A DNA stretch of 64,000 bases from Streptomyces sp. NBC_01723 (GCF_036246005.1 NZ_CP109171.1:248001-312000), one strand, 5' to 3'. Positions 8,571 to 17,290 are shown, counted from the first letter of the stretch. Numbers and translations are program-made. The notes: generated by a model not told the origin, from the sequence alone.

Positions 8571-8874
8571 GGAGAGCTCCCAACGGTAGGGGGATCGGCG
8601 TCCCCTGTGCAGGGTGTCCGCCGATCCGCTGTCGGTGTCCGAGACTCACAGCTCGGAGCGGTCGTTTCTGCTCCTCCGGACACCGTTCACCCGCCGAATC
8701 GATTCCCTGCTGCGCCGACCGGTTGGACTTCTCCGCTTCTTGCTGCGCCGCTCGTCCGGCCTGTGTTGGCTCGCGGGTCACCGCTCCCCCGGGCGCGTGT
8801 CCGCCACCGCACCCTGCCAACGCCTGCAACGCCGGTCCCGTCCGGGCGCGCCCACGACCCTTTCGCGGATCCGG
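8571..8874. other. Intergenic region
   Basis: 304 bp between the start of the DUF6355-like gene and the stop of the HD-domain gene. No gene or clear regulatory site is visible. Confidence 0.5.
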
Positions 8875-9513
8875 TCACTCGGGCCAGTCGGATCCCTCGA
8901 TGACCTCGACGAAGTCGGTGCGGCGGAAGCCGGGGACGAAGTGTTCGAGGACGTCCGCGTTGACCGTCCCGAACGTGGTGGCCGGACGGTGCCTGAAGCC
9001 CTCCGTGAACGCGTGGAGGATCTGCCGCTTGAAGTCCGGGCGGGGGTGGGCCGCCGTGACCTCGTCGATCTGGGCCCGGGTGACGTTGCCCAGGTTCAGG
9101 CCGAGCACGTCCGTCTCCACCCCCGCCGTGGTGGCCGCGATCTCCGGCGCCAGCTTGTAGGGCACCTCGGGCGTGGTGTGCAGGGCGACGGCCGTCCAGA
9201 CCGTCTCGGCGTCCGACGCGGACGCTCCGCGGGCCAGCAGGAAGTCGCGGGCCTGGTCGGCGCCGTCCATCTCGAACCGCTGGTCGTCGCCGCGGTAGGG
9301 CGGGACGAGCCCGGTGTCGTGGAACAGCGCCGCCACGTACAGCAGCTCCGGGTCGGGGCGGAGCCCGAGCGCGGTGGCCTGGAGGCTGCCGAACAGGTAG
9401 ACCCGCCGGGAGTGGTGGAAGATCAGCGGTGGTGTGGTGGTGCGGATCAGCTCCGTGGCTTCACGGACGAGGGCGCTGTCGGGGATCTCGACGCCGGCGA
9501 TCTTCTCACTCAT
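8875..9513 (-). CDS. HD-domain hydrolase, cyanamide hydratase-like
   Basis: 212-aa metal-dependent hydrolase of the HD superfamily. The ATG start (MSEKIAGVEIPDSALV) follows AAGGAG. Metal-ligand motifs are in the expected order: H of FHHSRRVYLFGS (about residue 33), the HD pair of ALFHDTGLVPP, and the later His of VALHTTPEVPYK. The F-H-H-S-x-R-x-Y/F-x-F-G pattern and length match the cyanamide hydratase (urea hydro-lyase, Ddi2/3-like) subfamily. True substrate unknown. Its upstream neighbour on the same strand is a GlxA-type regulator 126 bp away. Confidence 0.85.
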   Translation of the reverse strand: MSEKIAGVEIPDSALVREATELIRTTTPPLIFHHSRRVYLFGSLQATALGLRPDPELLYVAALFHDTGLVPPYRGDDQRFEMDGADQARDFLLARGASASDAETVWTAVALHTTPEVPYKLAPEIAATTAGVETDVLGLNLGNVTRAQIDEVTAAHPRPDFKRQILHAFTEGFRHRPATTFGTVNADVLEHFVPGFRRTDFVEVIEGSDWPE

Positions 9514-9639
9514 GACGGCACTCCTTGGCAGAGGTGATCGGTGGTTCCACCCTGCGTCCGCCGGTGTCCGCGCGTCCGCTTCCGAATGGCCGACAACCCC
9601 TCGCGGACGGACACAGCCGCGCGGAGACACCCCGGCGGG

Positions 9640-10629
9640 TCAGCGAGAGGCGCGCGCGGCCCGGGTACCCGCCCCGGTCGTGGTGAAGCGGCGCTGGTAC
9701 CTGGTCGGTGAGACGCCCAGATGCCGGGCGAAGGCACGGCGCAGGCTCTCGTAGCTGGGGAATCCCGACCGGGCGGCCGCCTCCGTGGCGTTGTGCCCCG
9801 CGTCCAGCAGCGCCTTCGCCATGTCGAAGCGGATCAGCTCCACGTACCTCATCGGCGTCGTGTCCAGCTCCGTACGGAACATGCGGGTCAGGTGCCGGGG
9901 GCTGACCCGCACCCGCGCGGCGAGCGCCTCCAGGCCGTGATCGGCCGTGGGATCGGCCTGTACGGCGTCCTGGACCTGCCGCAGGACCGGCGTGCGCGGG
10001 GGCGGTCCCTGGAGGGAGGCGGAGAACTGGGACTGCCCGCCCGCTCGCTGCATGTACACGACGAGGGAGCGGGCGACGCCGCGGGCCAGGTCCGGTCCGT
10101 GATCGTGCTCCACCAGGGCCAGCGCCAGGTCGATGCCCGCGGTGACGCCGGCCGAGGTGTAGAGCGTGCCGTCCCGGACGTAGAGCGCGTCGGGCTCCAC
10201 GCCTGCGGCGGGGCAGCGACGGGCCAGCAGCGCGGTGTGCTGCCAGTGCGTCGTCGCCCGCCTGCCGTCGAGCAGCCCCGCGGAGCCGAGGATGAACGCA
10301 CCGGTACAGATCGACGCGACCCGGCCGGACCGGGAGGCCAGCTCCCGTGCGGCGGCGGCGAGGTCCGGGGCCACCGTGCCGTGGGGCACCTGGTCGCCGC
10401 CCACGACCAGCAGGGTGTCGAAGGCGGGGGCCTCGGTGATGTCGGCGTCGACCGGGACGCGGACGCCGATGGAGGTGGAGACCGCGTCCCCGCCGACCGA
10501 CACGAGGGTCAGCCGGTAGCGGGCGCCGTACCGGTTGGCCTCGCTGAAGACCTCGGCGGGCCCGGACAGGTCCAGCATCTTCATCCCGTCGAACACGAGT
10601 ACGCCGACGCTGTGCTCACCCGGCTCCAT
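9640..10629 (-). CDS. GlxA-family regulator (DJ-1/PfpI-like domain plus AraC HTH)
   Basis: 329-aa transcription regulator. The ATG start (MEPGEHSVGVLVFDGMKML) is chosen because GGGTGAGG precedes it and the DJ-1/PfpI domain then starts at once. Residues 9-190 form that domain, with the nucleophile-elbow region VASICTGAFILGSAGLLDGR and TTHWQH. Residues about 225-325 are an AraC HTH (HGLEALAARVRVSPRHLTRMF, ATEAAARSGFPSYESLRRAF). Members usually sense small metabolites and control adjacent catabolic genes; here the likely target is the HD hydrolase gene directly downstream. Confidence 0.92.
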   Translation of the reverse strand: MEPGEHSVGVLVFDGMKMLDLSGPAEVFSEANRYGARYRLTLVSVGGDAVSTSIGVRVPVDADITEAPAFDTLLVVGGDQVPHGTVAPDLAAAARELASRSGRVASICTGAFILGSAGLLDGRRATTHWQHTALLARRCPAAGVEPDALYVRDGTLYTSAGVTAGIDLALALVEHDHGPDLARGVARSLVVYMQRAGGQSQFSASLQGPPPRTPVLRQVQDAVQADPTADHGLEALAARVRVSPRHLTRMFRTELDTTPMRYVELIRFDMAKALLDAGHNATEAAARSGFPSYESLRRAFARHLGVSPTRYQRRFTTTGAGTRAARASR

Positions 10630-10716
10630 CGTCCTCACCCTCGTCGCGGCTCTCTCGCGGGAACGCCTTGTTCCCATTGTCCTCGCCGACGGGGCGCGAC
10701 CGGCGGCAGCCGCGGC

Positions 10717-11550
10717 TCAGTGGTCCGCCTTCGGCGTCCAGCCGGGCGGGCCGAGGACGTGGCCCGCGCGGTCCCGCCAGCGGGTGGCGGAGCGTACGTC
10801 GCGCCAGGTGGCCGCGTACTCGTGGAAGGCGACGCGCAGCGGGTTGTAGGTGTCGATGTTCTTCGTCAGGCCGTAGACCACCCGCTCGCCCTCGGGTTCG
10901 AATGTACCGAAGAGCCGGTCCCAGACGATCAGGATGCCGCCGTAGTTGCGGTCCAGATAGACGTTGTTGGAGCCGTGGTGGACGCGGTGGTGGGAAGGGG
11001 TGTTGAAGAGGAACTCGATCGGGCGCCAGAGCTTGTCCACGCGTTCGGTGTGCAGGAAGAACTGGTAGACGAGACTGATCGACTGCTGGAGCAGAATCAT
11101 CCACGGAGGTACGCCGAGCAGGGCGAGCGGGAGCCAGAACGGCAGGGTGGTCATGGGTGTCCAGCTCTGCCGCAGCGCGGTGGAGAGGTTGAAGCGCACG
11201 CTGGAGTGGTGGACGACGTGGCTCGCCCACAGCACCCGGATCCGGTGGTGCGCGCGGTGGAAGACGTAGTAGGCGAGGTCGTCCGCGAAGAACACCAGCA
11301 ACCAGGTCCAGACCGAGCCGGGGGAAAGCTGCCAGGGCGCCAGGGTGTAGAGCCCCGCGTACGCGACGATCGCGACCGCCTTCCACGGGAGGCCGACGAC
11401 CTGGCTGCCCGCGCCCATCGACATGCTGGTGACGGTGTCGCGGGTCTCGTAGCCCCGTTCCTCGTCGTCCGGCAGGAAGCGGTACGACAGCGCCTCCACG
11501 GCGACCAGCAGCACGAAGGCGGGTATCGCGTAGACGACGGCCGGTATCAC
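10717..11550 (-). CDS. Sterol desaturase / fatty acid hydroxylase superfamily membrane enzyme
   Basis: 277-aa integral membrane di-iron enzyme. The GTG start follows AGGAGG and overlaps the stop of the GntR gene (GTGA), so translation is coupled. Hydrophobic segments lie near residues 3-20, 48-75, 75-95 and 135-165. The histidine boxes of the superfamily are present: HRAHH, HVVHHSS and SHHRVHHG, plus the later NYGGILIVWDRLFGTF segment. The class hydroxylates or desaturates lipids and carotenoid-like substrates; the substrate here is unknown. Coupling to a GntR/FCD regulator suggests substrate-induced expression. Confidence 0.9.
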   Translation of the reverse strand: MIPAVVYAIPAFVLLVAVEALSYRFLPDDEERGYETRDTVTSMSMGAGSQVVGLPWKAVAIVAYAGLYTLAPWQLSPGSVWTWLLVFFADDLAYYVFHRAHHRIRVLWASHVVHHSSVRFNLSTALRQSWTPMTTLPFWLPLALLGVPPWMILLQQSISLVYQFFLHTERVDKLWRPIEFLFNTPSHHRVHHGSNNVYLDRNYGGILIVWDRLFGTFEPEGERVVYGLTKNIDTYNPLRVAFHEYAATWRDVRSATRWRDRAGHVLGPPGWTPKADH

Positions 11551-12272
11551 GCCGGTCCTCCTTCGAGTTCGGGGGCTACGGGTGCGGTGGGCACACTGCG
11601 GGCGAGCAGGGCGCGTGCCGCGGCCTCCGCGCCCTGCTCGTCGCGCGTCCCGATGAGCGCGGCGAGCCGTACATGGCCCTCGATGTCCAGCAGTTCGGCC
11701 GCGCGCAGCTCCATCGGCACCTCCCCGGCGATGAGGGAGCCGTCGACGAGGGTGTTGAAGGCGAGGAGGTAGGCGAGGTTTCCGGAGCCCTCCACGATCA
11801 GCCGCCACCACGCGACGTCCGCGGCGCCCAGTTCGGCGAGGTCGGGTCCGCAGCCGATGTACCCGGCCGCGGCGCTGACGATGTCGGCGGCGGTCTGGCG
11901 CGAGCAGCGGGCCGCGCACAGCCGGGCGGCGTCCGCGCCGAGCGAGGCCCGCATCTCCAGGACGTCCCGCCGCAGGTCGTGCGTGGGGGAACCGGTCGCG
12001 CGGGCGAGCTGGACGGCGAGGTCGAGTCCGGCGGTGCGTCGCCAGTCCAGGACCCTGGTGCGTCCGCCGTGGCTCACCTCGACGAGCCGCGCCTGCTGCA
12101 GACGCTTGACCGCTTCCCGTACGGCGTGCCGGTTCACCCCGAACTCGGCGGCCAGCTCCCGTTCGGCGGTCATGGGCGCTCCGGCGGCGAGCGTCCCGCT
12201 CAGGATTCGGTCTCTCAGCAGCGTGAACAACTGGTCGGAGACCGCCTCACGCCGGATCGGCTGCTCTGTCAT
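11547..12272 (-). CDS. GntR-family regulator with FCD ligand domain
   Basis: 241-aa regulator. The ATG start gives MTEQPIRREAVSDQLFTLLR, placing the winged HTH at residues 8-75 (ILSGTLAAGAPMTAERELAAEFGVNRHAVREAVKRL, shown here only to mark the region by its first and last residues G13-like to L). The C-terminal 150 residues are helical and match FCD-type sensors (DVLEMRASLGADAARLCAAR, FNTLVDGSLIAGEVP). It heads a two-gene unit with the sterol-desaturase-like gene via a 4-bp overlap. An inverted repeat 29-49 bp upstream is a candidate autoregulatory operator. The MFS gene starts divergently. Confidence 0.9.
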   Translation of the reverse strand: MTEQPIRREAVSDQLFTLLRDRILSGTLAAGAPMTAERELAAEFGVNRHAVREAVKRLQQARLVEVSHGGRTRVLDWRRTAGLDLAVQLARATGSPTHDLRRDVLEMRASLGADAARLCAARCSRQTAADIVSAAAGYIGCGPDLAELGAADVAWWRLIVEGSGNLAYLLAFNTLVDGSLIAGEVPMELRAAELLDIEGHVRLAALIGTRDEQGAEAAARALLARSVPTAPVAPELEGGPA

Positions 12273-12602
12273 GGCCCAGAGCCTGAACCGTGCACGGCAC
12301 CTGGTCAACTGGTTGGACCAGAGTGAACGGGACGGGTTTTGAAGCACGTTGTGCGCCGGACATGTTCCCGGTCTCCTGTCGCGGAGCCGCGAGCCGCGGT
12401 CTCAAACGAACGGACACCGAGTCGGCGCCGTACCGCATCCGTACGCATTGCGTACATGCTGTACAGCGGTGGTCGGCACCGACCAGCCGGTGGCCGGGCG
12501 CCGATGTCCGCACTCACCCGATTGGTGCAGTCCGAGGTGTGGGCTTACGGTCGTCGTGGGGCTCCCGCAGCCCGCCCCAGGCCCTCGCCATAGGGAACGC
12601 AC
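12273..12602. other. Divergent intergenic region (GntR / MFS)
   Basis: 330 bp between divergent starts. Contains the palindrome at 12301-12321 close to the GntR start; nothing else recognisable. Confidence 0.5.
12301..12321. promoter_or_regulatory. Inverted repeat, candidate GntR/FCD operator
   Basis: CTGGTC and GACCAG arms separated by nine bases, with a nested TGGTTGGACCA. FCD-type GntR regulators commonly bind TGG-N-CCA palindromes, and the site sits just upstream of the regulator's own start. Role inferred. Confidence 0.6.
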
Positions 12603-14150
12603 ATGTCGAACCCTCAGCCAGTCCCGGCCGATTCGATCACCCAGCCGCGACGAAAGCGCGGTAAAGGCGTAGCACTGCTGGTCATCGCCTCGTGTCAGCT
12701 GATGGTGGTCCTGGACATCACCATCGTGAACATCGCCCTCCCCCAGATCCAGACCTCGCTCGGTTTCTCCACCGAAGGTCTGTCGTGGGTGATCAACGCG
12801 TACACCCTCACCTTCGGCGGGCTGTTGCTGCTCGGCGGCCGGTCCGGGGACATCCTGGGCCGACGGCGGATGTTCGTCATCGGAGTGCTGCTGTTCGTCG
12901 GTGCATCGTTGCTGTGCGGGCTGGCACAGAACCCGTGGGAGTTGCTGCTGGCCCGGTCGGTCCAGGGCATGGGCGGCGCCATCGCCTCCCCGACGGCGTT
13001 GGCGCTGATCGCGACGACCTTCACCGAGGGGCCCGAACGCAATCGCGCGTTCGGGGTGTTCGCCGCGGTGTCGGCGGGCGGCGGCGCGGTCGGGCTGCTC
13101 GCGGGCGGAATCCTGGTCGAATGGCTCGACTGGCGCTGGATCTTCTTCGTGAACGTGCCGATAGGGCTGCTCATCGCGCTGGCGGCGCCACGGTACATCC
13201 GTGAGTCGCAGCGTCGGCCGGGCCGTTTCGACGTCACCGGGGCGCTGACCTCGACACTCGGCATGGTCTCACTGGTGTACGGCTTCATCCGGGCGTCCGA
13301 GGACGGCTGGCGGGACGCGGTCACCCTCGTCGCCTTCGCGGTCGCCGTGGTACTGCTGGCCACGTTCCTGCTGGTGGAACGGCGCTCCCGGCAACCGATC
13401 ACGCCGTTGCGGATGTTCCGCGACCGCAATCGGGCCGGCACGTACGCGATGATGCTCAGCCTGTCCGCGGCCATCTTCGGCATGTTCTTCTTCCTCACGC
13501 TGTACGTGCAGAACGTGCTGGGGTTCGGGCCGCTGGAGGCCGGTCTCGCCTTCCTCCCGGTGAGCGCCGTGATCGCGGTCGGCGCCGGCCTGGCGTCGCA
13601 GTTGCTGCCGAGAACGGGCCCCAAGCCGTTCATGGTGCTCGGCGGACTGCTCGCGGCGGCGGGCCTGTCGTGGCTGACGCTGACCGACATCAACAGCACC
13701 TACGCGGGCAGTGTGCTGGGGCCGATGCTGGTGTTCGGTCTCGGCATGGGCATGGAGTTCGTGTCCCTCACGCTGATGGCGGTCTCCGGCGTCGCGGAGC
13801 GCGAGTCGGGGGCGGCGTCCGGGGTGCTGAACGCGACCCAGCAGGTCGGCGGTTCACTCGGCCTCTCCATTCTGGTGACCACGTTCGGCACGGCCAGCCG
13901 CAACAAGGCCGAGTCGTTGCTGCCGAGTTTCCTCTCCGAAGCGACGCCGCAGGAGCAGGCGGAGGCACAGCGCACCGGGGAGCTGCCGGGAATCTGGGGC
14001 GATCAGGTGCTTACCGCCGGCGTGAGCGCGGCGTTCGTCGTAGCCGCCGTGATGGCCGGGCTGGCCGCCGTCATCGCGTTGTTCGTCATCCAGGTCCGCG
14101 CGTCGGACCTGGAACGCCTGAAGGGCAACGGCGGTACGGGCGAACCATGA
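12603..14150 (+). CDS. DHA2-family MFS drug efflux transporter (EmrB/QacA type)
   Basis: 515-aa proton-driven exporter with about 14 membrane segments. The start (MSNPQPVPADSITQPRRKRG) is 7 bp after AGGGA. Motif D1 of the family is visible at the first helix (LDITIVNIALPQIQTSLGF), motif A follows helix 2 (GGRSGDILGRRRMF), and motif C-like Gly/Pro-rich segments occur in helix 5 (GGGAVGLLAGGILVEW). Length is typical for QacA/EmrB-like pumps. It is divergent from the GntR/FCD regulator, which might influence it. A hairpin follows 21 bp after the stop. Confidence 0.94.
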   Translation: MSNPQPVPADSITQPRRKRGKGVALLVIASCQLMVVLDITIVNIALPQIQTSLGFSTEGLSWVINAYTLTFGGLLLLGGRSGDILGRRRMFVIGVLLFVGASLLCGLAQNPWELLLARSVQGMGGAIASPTALALIATTFTEGPERNRAFGVFAAVSAGGGAVGLLAGGILVEWLDWRWIFFVNVPIGLLIALAAPRYIRESQRRPGRFDVTGALTSTLGMVSLVYGFIRASEDGWRDAVTLVAFAVAVVLLATFLLVERRSRQPITPLRMFRDRNRAGTYAMMLSLSAAIFGMFFFLTLYVQNVLGFGPLEAGLAFLPVSAVIAVGAGLASQLLPRTGPKPFMVLGGLLAAAGLSWLTLTDINSTYAGSVLGPMLVFGLGMGMEFVSLTLMAVSGVAERESGAASGVLNATQQVGGSLGLSILVTTFGTASRNKAESLLPSFLSEATPQEQAEAQRTGELPGIWGDQVLTAGVSAAFVVAAVMAGLAAVIALFVIQVRASDLERLKGNGGTGEP

Positions 14151-14171
14151 CCGATCCAGGGAGGGGGGAAC

Positions 14172-14206
14172 GTTGTTCAGTCCTGCGGTTCCCGTGGCTG
14201 AACAAC
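14172..14206 (+). terminator. Hairpin after the MFS gene
   Basis: GTTGTTCAG and CTGAACAAC are exact complements, 17-nt loop, 21 bp downstream of the MFS stop. Probable terminator. Confidence 0.6.
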
Positions 14207-14662
14207 TCGCCAGTCGGTTGAGTTCGGGACGCGACTACCCCGGCGGCCATACGGTCCGCGTCGGGTCTATCAGGTCGTCTCCGGCCTTGTCGGAACGCCC
14301 CCGTGCCCTGGTGTCCCCTGGGACGACGCCGGGTGTGGAAAGGACCTCACCGCGGTCGGCGGAGTCGCCAACGCGATGAACCGGCACATCTGGAAGCACT
14401 TTCCCGGCAACGAGTACGCCGTCCCCAAGAAGGCCGCGGGTCAGGTGGCGCGGGCCGTGAACACGCTTCGGAAGGCCGGCTGTTACGGGGTGAGCCCGAA
14501 GCCTCCGAAGACGAGTCCGGACAAGCTGCGTGAGCTGTGCCCAACGCTGAGTACCGTTGCGTCCTTGTCGTGGCTGAGCCTGGAGGGCAGCCTCGACGTG
14601 TTCTGACCCGGCGCTTGAAACGGAATCCGAGCCGGGCATCATTGCCCGAAGGGGGTGGCTGA
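14207..14662 (+). other. Unassigned region with a possible gene remnant
   Basis: 456 bp without a convincing gene. One rightward frame from 14376 to 14606 (76 aa, beginning MNRHIWKHFPGNEYAVPKKA) reads in actinobacterial-like codons and continues openly upstream of that ATG, but it has no ribosome site and no family I recognise. It may be the tail of a decayed gene. Confidence 0.35.
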
Positions 14663-14820
14663 ATGCCGCGACTTGATTCTGAGCAGCAGTATCCCAGGAG
14701 CCGGGGCTCCCGAAAGTTCACCGGACCCGCGTTCGTTGTTGCGGTGGGCTTGCTCGGCGCAGGGTGCTCGAGCGGGCAGACAGGTATGGCGTCATCGACT
14801 TTCGCCGGTCCCCTCCTCCC
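14663..14820 (+). other. Lipoprotein-type leader in a different frame from the downstream ORF
   Basis: An ATG 14663 with AGGGGG ahead opens a frame containing a hydrophobic stretch and lipobox (FVVAVGLLGAGCSSGQTG). This frame loses its sense in a C-rich tract around 14805-14823 and closes at 15028, whereas the frame continuing into the membrane protein reads a Pro-rich linker from the same point. It looks like the true N-terminus of the next gene separated from it by a frameshift. Confidence 0.45.
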
Positions 14821-16263
14821 CCGCCGCATCGCATACCCATTCCGCCACGCCCTCACCCGCCGCCTCCGCCTTCGGACATCGGCGACCTGGCCCTGGCGAC
14901 ATGGGCTCACGGCCGCCTGGCCGCACTGCCCCGACCCGACCCCGCGTCGGGCCCTCACCATGTCTACCGGCCGACGCAGTCGCAAACAACCTCGCTCAGC
15001 CGCCCAGCAGCCTCAACTGAAACGCTGAGGCGAGCTGGCACGATCTGCACCCGCACGAGCGAACGGGCACCGCAGGTTGAGTACTGCGATCTGTCGAGGG
15101 GGCGTGTCTACATACGCCCGAGAGTTACGGCCTGCAAGATCGAAATCATGGACAAATGGCGACGCTGTCGCGCCTCTGAGTCGGGGCCCTGGGAACATCG
15201 TGAGGGCATTCAGGCACGCATCAGCGAGCTGCGCGCACTCCTGAACGATCGAGAGGAGGCGCATCGAGAGGGAGCGCCGGCTGAGCGCAGGAGGAAGGCG
15301 GAACTTCTCAAGAAGGCCAAAGAAGAGCTGGAGAAGGCGGAGAAGGCCATTTCCCCCGAGCACTCCCCCCAGTACAAGCGCGCCGCCCATGTCATCGTCG
15401 GGCGTATCCATATCGACGCTGCCCACAACATACTGCTGCGGTCGTCGGAAAAGTTCGAGGTGCTGCCGCTGCTGCCGGGCGTGCTGGCCTTCCTGCACGA
15501 GCACCTGCCGCCCGATGACCCGCGGCGGATGGAAGCGGAGAAGATTGCCCGAGAAACGTCGGAAAAGGTGCCTCCGTCGGAGGTACAGCGTGAGATTTTG
15601 CTCGAAGCGATGGGCGTGGCCCGCCAGGCAAGAATCGACGAGGCCATGCGGGTACGCAGCTTCGTCTATATCGTCTGGTGGCTCATGCTTGGCTTGACAG
15701 GGCTGGCCATCCTTGTCGCGATCCTTGGGTTCGTCAACCCCGGCGCGGTCCCGCTGTGCTTCACCCCCGAGGAGCTCAATGCAGCCGACAAGGTAGCCGT
15801 CTGCCCGATCGACATGACCTTCATTATGGAAGGTACAGACCCTGCGGCGACCAGGGCATTGGTGGCGGACACCGCTCGCGGGGCGGACTTTTTGATCATT
15901 GAGCTGGTGGGGGTTGTGGCCGCATGCATCGCCGCCGCGGCGGCACTCCGTCGTATGCGGGGCACCTCAACCCCATTCGCTGTGCCCCTGACTCTCGCGC
16001 TGCTCAAACTGCCAACTGGGGCGCTGACAGCTGTGCTGGGAATTTTGCTCATGCGTGGCGGGTTTGTGCCTGGGCTTACGAACCTGGACTCATCAGCTCA
16101 GATCATTGCTTGGGCTGTCATCTTCGGATACGCACAGCAGGTCTTCACACATTTCGTAGACACCCAGGCACAGTCCCTCCTAGCCGCGGGGCCCCCAGGG
16201 CCCGCGACCCCTACAGCCCCGACATCGCCTGTGGTCTCGGCGACGGTGGATCGTGACGCTTAG
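14764..16263 (+). CDS. Putative membrane protein with N-terminal coiled-coil and three or four TM segments
   Basis: Unrecognised protein, up to 499 aa from a GTG at 14764; the part from the ATG at 15148 (371 aa) is the most secure because no ribosome site marks the upstream start. Residues after 15148 contain a charged coiled coil (SELRALLNDREEAHREG, AELLKKAKEELEKAEKAI) and then hydrophobic helices (YIVWWLMLGLTGLAILVAIL, ELVGVVAACIAAAAAL, LTLALLKLPTGALTAVLGIL, IIAWAVIFGYAQQVF). Upstream sits a Pro-rich stretch and, one frame over, a lipoprotein leader, suggesting a frameshifted start at 14663. The stop codon lies inside the terminal repeat of the IS remnant that follows, so the natural C-terminus may have been altered. 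Confidence 0.65.
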   Translation: MLERADRYGVIDFRRSPPPPPHRIPIPPRPHPPPPPSDIGDLALATWAHGRLAALPRPDPASGPHHVYRPTQSQTTSLSRPAASTETLRRAGTICTRTSERAPQVEYCDLSRGRVYIRPRVTACKIEIMDKWRRCRASESGPWEHREGIQARISELRALLNDREEAHREGAPAERRRKAELLKKAKEELEKAEKAISPEHSPQYKRAAHVIVGRIHIDAAHNILLRSSEKFEVLPLLPGVLAFLHEHLPPDDPRRMEAEKIARETSEKVPPSEVQREILLEAMGVARQARIDEAMRVRSFVYIVWWLMLGLTGLAILVAILGFVNPGAVPLCFTPEELNAADKVAVCPIDMTFIMEGTDPAATRALVADTARGADFLIIELVGVVAACIAAAAALRRMRGTSTPFAVPLTLALLKLPTGALTAVLGILLMRGGFVPGLTNLDSSAQIIAWAVIFGYAQQVFTHFVDTQAQSLLAAGPPGPATPTAPTSPVVSATVDRDA

Positions 16264-16475
16264 ACCGTGTCCTACGTGGTGAGGCGGACGAGGCGCTTGT
16301 AGCAGCAGAGAGCGGCGGCGAGTCCGAGAAAGGCCAGGTAGTCACGGGGCTGCCCTCACGTGGGCGGTGTCGAGGACGACGCGGGTGACGTCGACCAGGC
16401 CGGCATCCTCAAGCCGGTGCAGCACCCCCGTGAACGGACCAACGACCGCTTCACCACGTAGGACACGGTCTAAGC
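16258..16475 (-). mobile_element. MITE-like remnant of an IS5-type element with 25-bp inverted repeats
   Basis: Positions 16258-16282 and 16451-16475 are exact reverse complements, including TA dinucleotides flanking GACCGTGTCC. On the minus strand the left end encodes AFLGLAAALCCYKRLVRLT followed by a stop, the usual C-terminus of Streptomyces IS5-type transposases. The interior encodes an N-terminal piece (VLHRLEDAGLVDVTRVVLDT then AHVRA). The DDE core is missing, so this is an internally deleted, non-autonomous copy. Confidence 0.8.
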
Positions 16476-16632
16476 CGGCCGTCCGCTGCCCGGCGATCGG
16501 CACGACTGCCGCGCCTGGGACGAGTCCGGCGCCAAGGTCGCCGTCGGCAACACCACCAGGATCGCCGACGGCGGCTACCAAGGGCCGCACGTCGGCTCGC
16601 CATGCCCGAGAAGAGGAGACGATCATCGACTA
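16476..16632 (+). pseudogene. IS5-type (DDE_Tnp_4-like) transposase fragment
   Basis: The rightward translation reads as part of a DDE transposase: CRAWDESGAKVAVGNTT then IADGGYQGPHV, matching the usual D-C-x-A-x-x-x-S-G ... ADGGYxG block near the third catalytic region. Nothing before or after restores a full gene. It belongs to a second element, because its orientation and sequence differ from the adjacent MITE-like remnant. Confidence 0.7.
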
Positions 16633-16810
16633 GGAATGCTGTTGGCCTGGGGGATCAAGGCGGGCCGGGCAGGCTCTTACTCCCGGAATTACAGCGCCGC
16701 GTACGAGTGGAACAGGAACTTCCCCGGCGGGGAGAATCGGGAAATCGGCTCCGCAAACTCGAACGTACCGCCCGACCAGAACAGGGAGCACGAGGACGTC
16801 AACGGAGCGA

Positions 16811-17290
16811 TCAGGGAGTGAAGGTGGAAACAACGAACTGGACGCGCCGGTTCTCCTGCCGCTGTGCCTCGCTGGTCGGCACCACATTCAAAAGATTGGC
16901 CGCCCCGCAGGGTATGGGGACGATTTCGAAGTTCGTCGCGTCCTTCACAGCCGGCGGAGGGGTCTCCCCAGCAGCGGTGAGCGCAGCGGTGATTTGATCA
17001 AAGACCCATTGGTATGCGCTGATGGCCCGCCTGTCGCTTGCCTCGAGCTCCTGTGCGCGACGCTGCTCCGAACTGAGTCCCGCAGTGTCAACCCGGTCGG
17101 AGTGACCCAGGACTGTAATCAGGCAGAACTGGTTGTTCGACGTGATCTTCTCGGCGTTCACCGCAGGTTCGGTCACGCTCTCTCGGATGGCGTTCTTGAA
17201 CCCCGAGGATAGTCTGCCGAACAGCTGGGAGAAGGCGACCTCCTGAGCTACGAATCCGTTAACCGGAAGATCGGTCGTTGTCTTGGCCAT
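16811..17290 (-). CDS. OmpA/MotB-like domain protein without signal peptide
   Basis: 159-aa protein, start MAKTTTDLPVNGFVAQEV behind GAGGGAG. The C-terminal two-thirds resemble an OmpA-like peptidoglycan-associating domain: a beta strand FCLITVLGHSDRVDTAGL, then a helix rich in Arg/Ala (RRAQELEASDRRAISAYQWV), and the closing ENRRVQFVVSTF corresponding to the usual N-R-R-V-x-F/I strand. There is no Sec or lipoprotein signal. It lies 320 bp downstream of the giant-protein operon on the same strand and is plausibly its last member. Peptidoglycan binding is inferred from fold resemblance only. Confidence 0.65.
   Translation of the reverse strand: MAKTTTDLPVNGFVAQEVAFSQLFGRLSSGFKNAIRESVTEPAVNAEKITSNNQFCLITVLGHSDRVDTAGLSSEQRRAQELEASDRRAISAYQWVFDQITAALTAAGETPPPAVKDATNFEIVPIPCGAANLLNVVPTSEAQRQENRRVQFVVSTFTP

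Noticed and set aside
16636..16821. Short rightward open frame of 61 codons
   Set aside because: No ribosome site or family resemblance; it follows the transposase fragment and overlaps the end of the OmpA-like gene.
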